Part shown: positions 28,137 to 37,150 of the stretch, piece by piece
Layout: every line of letters begins with the position of its first letter
How positions within the stretch are numbered: position 1 is the first letter of the stretch
Assembly: GCF_017743975.1 (NCBI RefSeq)
Contig: NZ_JAGHRC010000005.1
Coordinates: forward strand, 124,001-188,000
Length of the DNA: 64,000 bases
Reading direction: 5' to 3'
Origin: Ruegeria sp. R14_0
GTDB lineage: Bacteria; Pseudomonadota; Alphaproteobacteria; Rhodobacterales; Rhodobacteraceae
The notes under the pieces: generated by a model
The model's input: only the letters and a program-made list of their open reading frames with translations
Database searches by the model: none
What the model was told of the DNA's origin: nothing
Translations under genes and position numbers: made by a program

Positions 28137-29369
28137 TTAGTGTCCGGTCAGAACCAGCGTATTCACTGGCATCAGGATCAGACGCAAACGCAGGCCTGCC
28201 GCGTGGACGACACCGATTGTGTCGATCACATGCAGGGCTGCTGCGTGCCAGAAGCCCAGATCCTCATGCTCAAGCCGTTCATGATTGTCGGTATAGACAT
28301 TCGCCAGACAATTGCTGCCCGGAGGGATGTCATCCGTCATGCCTTTGTACAGAGGTTCCATATAGACAAGTATCGAGCCCGGGTTGGTGTTGCTTTGGAC
28401 ATCACGCAACTCATCCGTAGGGCGAATCTGGCCCGAGGGGATGACGTCCTGCACCTCGACCACCACCATCGGGATCACGGTGAACGGTTTGGTCATGCAA
28501 CCCAGCTCTCCGATCATGCCCGGTTTGATAACCTGCGCCGCCATCTGATTGAACGCCGCCTCGAACCTGTTATGGCCCGAACTTGACGGAACCAGAATGC
28601 CCGCAGGCCGCAACAGCGGGCTGACATAGTCACCCACCTGCAGGCCAAACTGCTCGACCCGCCCGGTTACCCCGGCACTGACCACGGTTTTGTCCAGCTC
28701 GGTCAGGGCGGCATCCAGCTGCGCGTTCGCACTGGCCAGTTGCGCCGGGATCAACTCTTCGATCTGTTGCACGACAGCGGCGCGGCGGGATTGTGAGGCA
28801 GTCAGCTGGGCCTCACGCTCGGCCACAAGGTTTTCCAGCCGGTCGATCTCGGCCAGACGTACTGCGCTGGAACCTTCATCGCGCAGGGTGGTATTCCGCT
28901 CCAGATCTTCAAGCGACTGGTCCAGCGCGGCGCGCGCGCCGGCAATACCGGCCTCAGCTTCGGCCAGATCGGTTTCCGCAACTTTCAAAGACGCCTGGAC
29001 CTGCGCGATCTGAGCATGCGCGGCCTCGACCTGTGCGGTTTGGGTAAAGTCCTCAATCCTGAACATCGGCTGACCTGCGACAACCTGCTGGTTGTTGGTC
29101 ACGTAGACTTCGGAAACGCGACCGCCCAATTGCGGCAGGATCGTTACGGTGCGGAAATAGGACGCCGCGGTTTTGCTGGCCGGGTGGAAGTAGAACAGCG
29201 TGGTGATAACGGTCAGCGCAAGAATGGCGCAGGTGGTCAGTCCCCAACGCAGCTCGTACCACATGGTGAACAGCGTGATCTCATGCCCAATCCGTTTACC
29301 CTGAACATAACGCCGGAACAGGTAGTCGGGCAGCACCGTGACCAGTGCGCACATCAGTGTTTCCAGCAT
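28137..29369 (-). CDS. HlyD/EmrA-type membrane fusion protein
   Basis: The 410-residue protein has a short cytoplasmic N-terminus, one transmembrane helix (about residues 45-65, TTCAILALTVITTLFYF), a biotinyl-lipoyl strand (LPQLGGRVSEVYVTNNQQVVAG), a long alpha-helical hairpin rich in Ala, Glu and Gln (about 105-230) and a beta-barrel part. Such proteins bridge inner-membrane pumps to outer-membrane channels. No pump or TolC is encoded here. It is transcribed with the small membrane protein upstream (3 bp apart). The arrangement recalls the yibH/yibI pair of enterobacteria; that equivalence is inference. Confidence 0.82.
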   Translation of the reverse strand: MLETLMCALVTVLPDYLFRRYVQGKRIGHEITLFTMWYELRWGLTTCAILALTVITTLFYFHPASKTAASYFRTVTILPQLGGRVSEVYVTNNQQVVAGQPMFRIEDFTQTAQVEAAHAQIAQVQASLKVAETDLAEAEAGIAGARAALDQSLEDLERNTTLRDEGSSAVRLAEIDRLENLVAEREAQLTASQSRRAAVVQQIEELIPAQLASANAQLDAALTELDKTVVSAGVTGRVEQFGLQVGDYVSPLLRPAGILVPSSSGHNRFEAAFNQMAAQVIKPGMIGELGCMTKPFTVIPMVVVEVQDVIPSGQIRPTDELRDVQSNTNPGSILVYMEPLYKGMTDDIPPGSNCLANVYTDNHERLEHEDLGFWHAAALHVIDTIGVVHAAGLRLRLILMPVNTLVLTGH

Positions 29370-29372
29370 GTC

Positions 29373-29771
29373 TTATTGCTCCTGCTGCGCGGTGGCTTGC
29401 GGTTGTGGTGCAGGCGCGTCATCGCTTTGTTTGCCCAATGATCGGATCGCATCAGCTATGGCGCGCAGCGGTGCGGCTACATCCGGGAACTGGAACCCGG
29501 CCACCAGAATGGCAGCCACCCAGAACAAGCCGTTATGAGTAAACAACGCCAACAGGGCCAAGATCCCGACAAGCTGAAACTGAGGGTGATTGGATTCATG
29601 CGCGATCTTTTCGGGGATCGAATGCAAGGTGAAGTAGCCAACGCCAATCAGCACAATCACCAGAACCGTAAACACAAACATGAAGGTCAGCAAAAAGTCG
29701 CTTCCATCTGCCTGCGTGACGTACGAGGGGATATGGCCTGTGGCCAATGGGTGTAACTCTGCCGGTGTCAC
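29373..29771 (-). CDS. Small inner-membrane protein paired with the fusion protein
   Basis: The 132-residue protein has two hydrophobic segments, about residues 25-48 (FLLTFMFVFTVLVIVLIGVGYF) and 66-90 (LVGILALLALFTHNGLFWVAA), and a Pro/Ala/Gln-rich cytoplasmic tail. It ends three bases before the fusion-protein start, so the pair is an operon. Homologous small proteins accompany YibH-like fusion proteins and may replace a classical pump. The function is unknown. Confidence 0.72.
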   Translation of the reverse strand: MTPAELHPLATGHIPSYVTQADGSDFLLTFMFVFTVLVIVLIGVGYFTLHSIPEKIAHESNHPQFQLVGILALLALFTHNGLFWVAAILVAGFQFPDVAAPLRAIADAIRSLGKQSDDAPAPQPQATAQQEQ

Positions 29772-29948
29772 GACTGCCTCCGATTCCGATTAGGCCGCAC
29801 TAAAAGCAGGCCCAGTTCCATGGATCAAGTTTACATTACGGAAATTGCACCTCTTTCCCAACGGTGTACCGCGTGCAATGGTCCAATTGTGAAAGACGGC
29901 GCATCAAACAGCGGCCGCTAGTGGTTCAACCCTGAGGCGCAGAAAAGT

Positions 29949-31016
29949 ATGATAGATTTCCTCGTCATAGGCGGCGGCATCGCCGGGTTAAGCACAGGCG
30001 CGCGGCTGTCCGAACATGGCCATGTCGTTGTTCTCGAGGCCGAAGAGGCACTGGGCTATCACACCTCGGGCCGGTCGGCAGCCTTGTTCGAGAAGGGCTA
30101 TGGCCCACCTTCCGTTAAGGCGCTGAACGCAGCAAGCGAAGCCCATTTGGTGTCGAACGGATATCTGTCCCCTCGTGGTTTGATGCTGATTGGCGGCCAT
30201 GACCAACGCGAGGTCTTTCAACAGGACCGGAAAGACCTTCGGCTGCAGGAAATATCGCTTAAGGACGCAATGGCACGGGTGCCAATCCTTAACCCGCATA
30301 CGGCGGGGTTTGCGGCAGTGAGCACCGCGGCCTTCGACATTGATACAGACCGAATGCTGCAGGATTTCGCACGTGTCATCCGGGCGAATGGCGGCGCGGT
30401 TAGGACCCGCCGAAAGGTAACTGCTATCGAAAAAGAGGGACATTGGATCGTGCAGGCCGGGGACACCCATGAGGCCCACAATCTGGTGAACGCCGCCGGG
30501 GCGTGGGTGGATAAGGTTGCAACGATGGCGGGGATAACCCCCATCGGTATCGAACCGCGCCGCCGGTCGATGGCACGACTTCCTGCCCCTGCCGGACATG
30601 ACCTCACGGGGTGGCCTCTGATATTGGGTGCGGGCGAAAGCTGGTACGCAAAACCAGATGCCGGGAAGCTGCTGGTTTCGCCCTGCGAAGCGGATCCCAG
30701 CTTTCCCCACGACGCCTATGCCGATGATATGGTTCTGGCCGAAGGGCTGGCCCGGTACGAAGCGATGGTGACCGAGCCTGTCACGCGGGTTGAGACAAAT
30801 TGGGCCGGGCTGCGCAGTTTTTCACCGGACGGAACCCTGGTGCTGGGCCCCGACCCTGCCGATCCCAGTTTCATCTGGTCTGCGGCCCAGGGCGGATATG
30901 GTTTTCAAACGGCGCCCGCTGCGTCGCAACTGGTGGCGGACCTAGTGACAGGGTCTCAGTCTGATCTGGATGCAACCAACGTTGCGGCCCTGAAACCAGT
31001 AAGGTTTTGCGCATGA
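29949..31016 (+). CDS. FAD-dependent oxidoreductase of the DAO (D-amino-acid/glycine oxidase) family
   Basis: The 355-residue protein starts with the dinucleotide-binding motif VIGGGIAGLSTGARL and has the DAO-type GYHTSGRSAALFEKGYG segment and the C-terminal FAD motif WSAAQGGYGFQTAPA. Such flavoproteins oxidise amino acids, N-methyl amino acids or 2-hydroxy acids. The substrate here is unknown. Its stop overlaps the start of the DUF938 methyltransferase gene (ATGA), so they are co-translated. Confidence 0.85.
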   Translation: MIDFLVIGGGIAGLSTGARLSEHGHVVVLEAEEALGYHTSGRSAALFEKGYGPPSVKALNAASEAHLVSNGYLSPRGLMLIGGHDQREVFQQDRKDLRLQEISLKDAMARVPILNPHTAGFAAVSTAAFDIDTDRMLQDFARVIRANGGAVRTRRKVTAIEKEGHWIVQAGDTHEAHNLVNAAGAWVDKVATMAGITPIGIEPRRRSMARLPAPAGHDLTGWPLILGAGESWYAKPDAGKLLVSPCEADPSFPHDAYADDMVLAEGLARYEAMVTEPVTRVETNWAGLRSFSPDGTLVLGPDPADPSFIWSAAQGGYGFQTAPAASQLVADLVTGSQSDLDATNVAALKPVRFCA

Positions 31017-31666
31017 CCACTCGTAAGCTACCTCCGAATGCAAGTGTTGCCGTAGCATCTGAGGGACAAAAAATGGTCGCCCCGGCAGCCAGCAGGAACG
31101 CCGAGGTTCTGTGTGATCTGTTGGCACGCGTCGCGCCACATACAGGCCGCGCACTGGAATTGGCCAGCGGCACGGGTCAACACGTTGCTGTCTTTGCGCA
31201 TCGCCTGCCCGACCTGCACTGGCAGCCCAGCGAAATCGAGCCCGACCGGCGCGCTTCGATAGACGCCTATGCTGAAGGCTTCGACAACATAGCACCCGCG
31301 GTTGAATTGAACGCGACCCAACCCGGTTGGCATTCAAAGTACGGCGCCTACGACCTGATCGTCTTGATTAACCTGCTGCATCTGATCAGTTGGCTCGAAG
31401 TTGAAACGCTGGTTTCAGAAGCCGCGCTGGCGCTGGGTTCCGGCGGGCGTCTTGTTCTTTACGGGCCTTTCAAACGCGCAGGTGAGTTGACCAGCACCGG
31501 TGATCAGAATTTTCACGCAGCACTGACCCAGCAAGACCCGGAGATCGGATACAAGAATGATGCCGATATGCTCGCCTTGCTACAGCGATCCAACCTGATT
31601 GTGGTCGAGAGGGTTGAGATGCCAGCGAACAATCTTGCTCTTGTCGCGCAAAAACCTGTGACGTGA
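31013..31666 (+). CDS. DUF938 family SAM-dependent methyltransferase-like protein
   Basis: The 217-residue protein has the DUF938 pattern: APAASRNAEVLCDLL, the SAM-binding ALELASGTGQHVAVFA, the acidic loop EPDRRASIDAYAEG, and LINLLHLISW. The family is a Rossmann-fold methyltransferase group of unknown substrate, also found in animals. ATG 31013 overlaps the upstream stop; an in-frame start at 31007 is less likely. The pairing with a flavin oxidase suggests shared metabolism but is not proof. Confidence 0.85.
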   Translation: MTTRKLPPNASVAVASEGQKMVAPAASRNAEVLCDLLARVAPHTGRALELASGTGQHVAVFAHRLPDLHWQPSEIEPDRRASIDAYAEGFDNIAPAVELNATQPGWHSKYGAYDLIVLINLLHLISWLEVETLVSEAALALGSGGRLVLYGPFKRAGELTSTGDQNFHAALTQQDPEIGYKNDADMLALLQRSNLIVVERVEMPANNLALVAQKPVT

Positions 31667-31694
31667 TCAAGGATCGACAGGATCCCATTAAATG

Positions 31695-31722
31695 AAAAGC
31701 CCCGGAGTTTTCCGGGGCTTTT
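31695..31722. terminator. Bidirectional intrinsic terminator
   Basis: A perfect 12-bp stem AAAAGCCCCGGA/TCCGGGGCTTTT with loop GTTT between the convergent DUF938 and dimethylglycine-dehydrogenase-like genes. Confidence 0.9.
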
Positions 31723-31728
31723 GGTGGA

Positions 31729-34236
31729 TCAACCGTCCTTGCGGATGACCTCGTTTTTCGGATCGTAGGGGCTGTCGCAGGTGACGACCGCATCCCATAG
31801 CTGGTCCTGAATTTTGACCTTCAGCTTGGTGCCTTCGACCGCCAGTTCGGGCTTCACATAGCCCATGCCGATGGATTTCTCGAACGCGACCGAGTATCCG
31901 CCCGAGGTCAGTCGACCCACACGCTCGCCCTCCGGCGTGTACAGCGCCTCGCGGCCCCACGGGTCGGCATCGTCCGGTCCGTCGATCAGCAGAGTGCAGC
32001 ACTTCACGCGTACGCCTGTCTCTTCCAGCTTAGCCTTGCCGTAGAAATCCTTGGACAGGTCAACAAAACGCGGCAGGTCGGCTTCAAGCGGGGTCGCGTC
32101 GCGGCCCAGTTCGGTGCCAAACGCGCGATAGGATTTCTCCTGACGCAGCCAGTTCTGCGCGCGGGCACCGACCAGCTTCATACCATGTTTCTCACCGGCT
32201 TTTTCCAGCAGGTCGAACAGGTAGTTCTGCATCTCAATCGGGTGGTGCAGTTCCCAACCCAGCTCACCGGTATAGGCCACGCGGATCGCGTTGACCGGGC
32301 ACATGCCCAACTCGATCTGACGCGCCGACAGCCACGGGAAGCGCTTGTTGGACAGCGCGGTTTCCGGATCGGCGTCCTTGATGACCTCTTTCAGAACATC
32401 GCGCGACTTGGGTCCGGCGATGGCGAAGACGCCCCACTGGGTGGTCACGTCCTGGATCTCGATGTAACCGAACTCCTCCATCTTGTCCTCGGCCGCCTTA
32501 CGCAGATAGTCGGCGTCGTACTCGGTCCAGGCACCGGCGGAAACGATGTAGTAGTTGTTCTCGCCATTGCGGACGATGGTGTATTCGGTGCGGGTAGTGC
32601 CGTGCGAAGTCAGCGCGTAGGTCAGGTTGATGCGCCCAACCTTGGGCAGCTTGTTGCAGGTGAACCAATCCAGGAACTGGGTCGCACCAGGGCCTTTGAC
32701 AACATGCTTGGTAAAGGCCGACGCGTCGATCAGGCCAACGCCTTCGCGGATCGCTTTGGCTTCTTCGACAGCATATTGCCACCAGCCACCGCGGCGGAAT
32801 GAACGGCTTTCCTTGTCGAAGTTATCCGGCGCGTCCAGAGGGCCGAAATAGTTCGGACGTTCCCAACCGTTGACCCAGCCAAACTGAGCACCGCGCGCTT
32901 TCTGACGGTCATAAGCCGGAACGGTGCGCAGCGGACGGCAGGCTTCCCGCTCTTCATCCGGGTGGTGCAGGATGTAGACGTGCTCATAGCACTCTTCGTT
33001 CTTGCGCGCCGCGAATTCGGTGGTCATCCAGTTGCTGCTGTAGCGTTTGGGGTCAAGCGAGGCCATGTCGATCTCGGCTTCGCCATCGACCATCATCTGC
33101 GCCAGATAATAGCCGGTGCCGCCTGCGGCGGTGATACCGAAGCTAAATCCCTCAGCCAGCCACATGTTACGCAGGCCCGGAGCCGGACCAACCAGCGGGT
33201 TGCCATCGGGGGTGTAGCAGATCGGGCCGTTGAAATCGTCCTTCAGGCCGGACTCGGCGCAGGACGGCACGCGCTCGGCCATCGCCATGTATTGATCCGC
33301 GATCCGGTCCAGATCCAACGGGAACAGGTCGGCACGGAAGCTGTCCGGCACACCATGTTCGAACCGCGCCGGAGCGCCATGCTCGTAGATACCCAGAATC
33401 CAGCCGCCGCGTTCTTCGCGCGCATAAGACTCGTTGTCGGCATCGCGCACAACAGGGTGCTCGGGATTACCCGCCTCACGCCATTTGACCAACTCGGGGT
33501 CTTTGTCCATGACGATGAACGTGTGCTCGACCGGGATGGCGGGCATTTTGATGCCCAGCATCTTTGCGGTTCGCTGCGCATGGTTGCCTGAGGCGGTGAC
33601 GACGTGTTCAGCAGTGATAACCACCTGCTCGTCGCTCTCAACCAGGTTGCCGCCCTTTTCGACCATCTTGGTGCAGGTGACTTCCCAATGCGTGCCGGTC
33701 CAGTGGAAGGCATCAGCCTGCAGCTTGCGTACAATATCGACACCGCGTTGACGCGCGCCCTTGGCCATCGCCTGCGTCACATCGGCGGGGTTAATATAAC
33801 CGTCCTCGGTGTGATAGATCGCGCCCTTCAGGTCCGAGGTCTCGATCAGAGGCCAGCGCTCTTTGATTTGCTCGGGTGTCAGCCACTCATATGCGACGTC
33901 ACAGGTTTCTGCTGTGGATGCGTATAGCATGTATTCATCCATACGTTCCTGCGTCTGCGCCATACGCAGGTTGCCGACCACAGCGAAACCCGCGTTCAGA
34001 CCGGTTTCTTCCTCAAGCGTCTTGTAGAAATCGACCGAGTACTTGTGAATGTGGGTCGTCGCATAGGACATGTTGAACAGTGGCAGCAGGCCCGCCGCAT
34101 GCCATGTGGAACCGGATGTCAGTTCATCGCGTTCGATCAACATCACATCATCCCAGCCTGCCTTGGCCAGATGATAGGCAATCGAGGTTCCGACGGCGCC
34201 GCCGCCAACGACCAGTGCTTTGACTTGGGTTTTCAT
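31729..34236 (-). CDS. Dimethylglycine/sarcosine dehydrogenase-like FAD and GcvT fusion enzyme
   Basis: The protein has about 835 residues. The N-terminal FAD-DAO domain (VVGGGAVGTSIAYHLAK; SGSTWHAAGLLP, whose His is the covalent FAD site in the mammalian enzyme) is followed by the FAO/GcvT domains from about residue 430. These end with the aminomethyltransferase C-terminal barrel (GRLTSGGYSVAFEKSIGMGYV). Such enzymes demethylate dimethylglycine or sarcosine and pass the one-carbon unit to tetrahydrofolate. ATG 34236 is chosen because the FAD motif follows at once. Glycine-betaine breakdown is common in this group, but related family members have other substrates, so specificity is open. Confidence 0.85.
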   Translation of the reverse strand: MKTQVKALVVGGGAVGTSIAYHLAKAGWDDVMLIERDELTSGSTWHAAGLLPLFNMSYATTHIHKYSVDFYKTLEEETGLNAGFAVVGNLRMAQTQERMDEYMLYASTAETCDVAYEWLTPEQIKERWPLIETSDLKGAIYHTEDGYINPADVTQAMAKGARQRGVDIVRKLQADAFHWTGTHWEVTCTKMVEKGGNLVESDEQVVITAEHVVTASGNHAQRTAKMLGIKMPAIPVEHTFIVMDKDPELVKWREAGNPEHPVVRDADNESYAREERGGWILGIYEHGAPARFEHGVPDSFRADLFPLDLDRIADQYMAMAERVPSCAESGLKDDFNGPICYTPDGNPLVGPAPGLRNMWLAEGFSFGITAAGGTGYYLAQMMVDGEAEIDMASLDPKRYSSNWMTTEFAARKNEECYEHVYILHHPDEEREACRPLRTVPAYDRQKARGAQFGWVNGWERPNYFGPLDAPDNFDKESRSFRRGGWWQYAVEEAKAIREGVGLIDASAFTKHVVKGPGATQFLDWFTCNKLPKVGRINLTYALTSHGTTRTEYTIVRNGENNYYIVSAGAWTEYDADYLRKAAEDKMEEFGYIEIQDVTTQWGVFAIAGPKSRDVLKEVIKDADPETALSNKRFPWLSARQIELGMCPVNAIRVAYTGELGWELHHPIEMQNYLFDLLEKAGEKHGMKLVGARAQNWLRQEKSYRAFGTELGRDATPLEADLPRFVDLSKDFYGKAKLEETGVRVKCCTLLIDGPDDADPWGREALYTPEGERVGRLTSGGYSVAFEKSIGMGYVKPELAVEGTKLKVKIQDQLWDAVVTCDSPYDPKNEVIRKDG

Positions 34237-34323
34237 ATCCGGGCGTCTCCCCTTGAATTCAGTTGACACCATATGGCGCATTTGAGGGCCCCGGCGCGAC
34301 ATTCATCCGACCAGTGATATGAG

Positions 34324-34359
34324 AAAAACGACCCGCGCGTGGTGCAGATCGTCGTTTTT
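34324..34359 (-). terminator. Terminator after the 34373 minus-strand gene
   Basis: The stem AAAAACGAC/GTCGTTTTT encloses an 18-nt GC-rich loop and lies 14 bp beyond the stop codon. A T run follows on the minus strand. It separates this gene from the oxidoreductase downstream. Confidence 0.75.
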
Positions 34360-34372
34360 GTTGTGACGGGCT

Positions 34373-35620
34373 TTAGTTGCCTCCGACTGTGCACCGTTTG
34401 CTGCTGCCCAATGACGCACAGGACGATGCCCCCAAGCCACCCTTGGAAACTTTGACTGCGCTCGGCGCTTTGGCTTGAGGCGCAGGCGCCTCGGCGCTGC
34501 CCGCGGTCTGGAACGCTTTACCCATAAGCCCCTTCAGAAAACCACCGATGCCGCCAGCGCTCAGCGCGTCGCTTTCCTTTTCGCGTAACGCAGATGTCAG
34601 CAGCAGGTTCTGTGTGCGGATGTACGCCAGTTGGGACAGCTCCTGATTTTCGAAGACCTCACCGTCAGTGATGTCCAGAACCCCTTCGGAATGGAAGCCC
34701 GAACTGGCCAGAGTGTTCGCCAAAACAGAAACGGTATCCAGATTTTTCAGTTTTTCCTGCCCCAGCTTCAATTGCGCGGCCTGCATCGTTTCGTAAAGGC
34801 TGTGCATTTCATCTGCTATGTCAGGCTGCCGATCCAACGGGACTTCGATCCCGGCGCCGACGACCAGAGCTGGATGCGGTAAAAGCTGGTTCAGGCTCGC
34901 ATAGTCGACCAGTTCAAGCACCTCGCGAATTGTGGCATCGCTGGCGTCTGCATGCAGGCGGATGACAACCTCTTGATCAAAGCCGATGCGGCCGGTGAAC
35001 GCGCGAAACCCCGGCGTCTCGTCGCCATCCACCAGATTTCCTGCTGTCTCAATGAAGGCCACACCGTCGATCACGGCATAGCCTTTTTCGACCTGCGTTC
35101 CGTTCAGAAACGCGTCCTGTGCACCAAGCGCGAGCCCGGCAAGCGTGTTGCGCGCGGCCTGCGGCTTGAGCGTTATGTCCAGCCAGACAAGCTCATCATC
35201 TTTTGCATAGACTGCCCCCGTATCGTCCAGCTTGCGCAGCAAGCCCTCTTTTCCGGCCTTGTTGAGAAGGGCCAATTCGACCGGACCACTGATCGAACTG
35301 ACAAGAGGCGTCGGTCCGAAAGAGGAAAGAACCTTGGAAACAGTGGCATTTTCGGTCTCGGTCAGCGCATAGCGTTCCCACCCGGCTGGAGGCTCGGGCA
35401 GATAGGATTTGGATCCTGCATCCCATTGATTTTGCCGCTCTTGCGCGGCCTGCTTCAGTTTGCGCTCTTCTTGCCCCTGAGCGAAACGCGCCGAGACTGT
35501 ATCGAAATATCCGCTCAGCGACAGCGTTTCGTCCGTTTTCTTGTCCTGCTGATAGTAGTCAAGGCCAGCGATAACCAGCCCCACAATCAATACAAAACCA
35601 ATGAACCTGAGTGCGTCCAT
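34373..35620 (-). CDS. Membrane-anchored protein of unknown function
   Basis: The protein has about 415 residues, with a single N-terminal transmembrane helix (about residues 4-21, LRFIGFVLIVGLVIAGL). A helical linker rich in Gln, Lys and Glu follows, then a large domain predicted to lie in the periplasm. The C-terminus is Ala/Pro-rich and ends with two cysteines (SSCASLGSSKRCTVG). ATG 35620 is preferred because the helix then begins at once; ATG 35641 is possible. No family is recognised. It is separated from its neighbours by a terminator and a gap, so it gives no context clue. Confidence 0.75.
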   Translation of the reverse strand: MDALRFIGFVLIVGLVIAGLDYYQQDKKTDETLSLSGYFDTVSARFAQGQEERKLKQAAQERQNQWDAGSKSYLPEPPAGWERYALTETENATVSKVLSSFGPTPLVSSISGPVELALLNKAGKEGLLRKLDDTGAVYAKDDELVWLDITLKPQAARNTLAGLALGAQDAFLNGTQVEKGYAVIDGVAFIETAGNLVDGDETPGFRAFTGRIGFDQEVVIRLHADASDATIREVLELVDYASLNQLLPHPALVVGAGIEVPLDRQPDIADEMHSLYETMQAAQLKLGQEKLKNLDTVSVLANTLASSGFHSEGVLDITDGEVFENQELSQLAYIRTQNLLLTSALREKESDALSAGGIGGFLKGLMGKAFQTAGSAEAPAPQAKAPSAVKVSKGGLGASSCASLGSSKRCTVGGN

Positions 35621-35719
35621 TTTGACCCCAAAATCAATCAATGCATTTTGTGCGATTGATACGGGGGGAATTGGGCGCAGTTGTGGCTTTGAGACGGAAT
35701 TCCCGAGAATGCAACGATA

Positions 35720-37126
35720 CTAGGCGTTCGGTAGTATCTTTCCTGGGTTCATGATGTTGTCAGGGTCCAACGCCCTTTTGATAGCAGCCATATAGGTGAC
35801 CGCCGGCCCAAGTTCCTTGGACAGGTAAGGCCGCTTGCCTTGCCCGATTCCGTGCTCACCCGTGCAGGTCCCCTCCATCGAGATCGCAAGATCGTTCAGC
35901 CACCCGACAAACGCGTCGGCTTTGGTGACCTCGTCGGCGTTTTCCATGTCGATCAGCAGTAGGCTGTGAAAGTTGCCATCGCCAACATGGCCGACCATCG
36001 GCGCCATCAGCCCAAGCTCGCGGGCCTTGTCCTGCGTTGCCGTCACGCATTCGGCCAGACGAGAGATCGGGACACAGACATCCGTCGAAATACCCCGCGC
36101 GCCCGGACGCAACTGCAGGCATGCCCAATACATATCGTGGCGCGCCTGCCAAAGCTTGTTGCGTTCTTCGGTCGTTGAGGTCGCGGCGAAATCGTTGCCG
36201 CCGAACTCTTCGGCGATCTGACCAAAGGTCTCGGCCTGTTCGACCGCGCCGCTTTCCGAACCGTGAAACTCCAGCAACAGCAGCGGCGTTTCCGGCAGGC
36301 TAAGACCGGAATAGGCGTTGGCGGCCCTAACCGACATCTCGTCCAGCAACTCGATCCGGGCCACCGGGACGCCATATTGGATCGTCATCATAACCGCCTG
36401 ACAGGCCGCATCCACCGTGGGAAAGGAACAGCGGGCCGAGGTGATTGCCTCGGGGATACCCTGAAGGCGCAAGGTAAGCTCGGTGATTATGCCCAAAGTC
36501 CCCTCGGCCCCGATCAGCAAACGGGTCAGGTCGTACCCGGCCGAGGATTTCTTGGCACGCTGTCCGGTTCGGATGATCTGCCCGTCCGGCATCACGGCTT
36601 CTAGGCTGAGGATATTGTCCTTCATCGTCCCATAACGGACTGCATTGGTGCCGGACGCCCGCGTCGCGGCCATCCCGCCCAATGAGGCATTCGCGCCCGG
36701 ATCAATCGGGAAGAACAAACCCTGATCGCGCAAATACGTGTTCAGGTCTTCGCGCGTCACGCCGGGTTGTACGACACAGTCCAGATCGCCCGGGTTCACG
36801 GCCAGCACTTTGTTCATCTGCGACAGGTCGACCGAGATACCACCCGCGGGCGCGTTGACATGCCCCTCAAGCGACGTACCCGTGCCGAAGGCAATTACCG
36901 GCACTTTATGCGCCGCGCAGGTTTTAACGATTTCGGACACTTCGTCTGTCGATTTCGGAAAGACCACCGCATCAGGGGACTGGTTTTCAATCCAGGTCGT
37001 CGTATGGCCGTGCTGTTCGCGGATGGCCTGCCCGGTCTGCACCCGGTCACCGAATTGTTGTTTCAGGATGCCGACAGCCGCCGCAATCCCATCTTCGTTT
37101 CGCGGCAAAGCGACGGCCTGCACCAT
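35720..37126 (-). CDS. FAD-binding D-lactate/glycolate-type dehydrogenase
   Basis: The 468-residue protein is of the GlcD/DLD family. The FAD_binding_4 domain spans about residues 40-215 (VIAFGTGTSLEGHVNAPAGG is the pyrophosphate loop). The FAD-oxidase C domain ends with the metal-binding motif GTCTGEHGIGQGKR. It oxidises a 2-hydroxy acid, probably D-lactate, and feeds electrons to cytochrome c or quinone. An AAAGGAG ribosome-binding site precedes ATG 37126. It lies 24 bp downstream of ggt in the same direction, so they are probably co-transcribed, although no metabolic link is obvious. Confidence 0.88.
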   Translation of the reverse strand: MVQAVALPRNEDGIAAAVGILKQQFGDRVQTGQAIREQHGHTTTWIENQSPDAVVFPKSTDEVSEIVKTCAAHKVPVIAFGTGTSLEGHVNAPAGGISVDLSQMNKVLAVNPGDLDCVVQPGVTREDLNTYLRDQGLFFPIDPGANASLGGMAATRASGTNAVRYGTMKDNILSLEAVMPDGQIIRTGQRAKKSSAGYDLTRLLIGAEGTLGIITELTLRLQGIPEAITSARCSFPTVDAACQAVMMTIQYGVPVARIELLDEMSVRAANAYSGLSLPETPLLLLEFHGSESGAVEQAETFGQIAEEFGGNDFAATSTTEERNKLWQARHDMYWACLQLRPGARGISTDVCVPISRLAECVTATQDKARELGLMAPMVGHVGDGNFHSLLLIDMENADEVTKADAFVGWLNDLAISMEGTCTGEHGIGQGKRPYLSKELGPAVTYMAAIKRALDPDNIMNPGKILPNA

Positions 37127-37150
37127 GTTTTTCTCCTTTGAAACGCTGGA

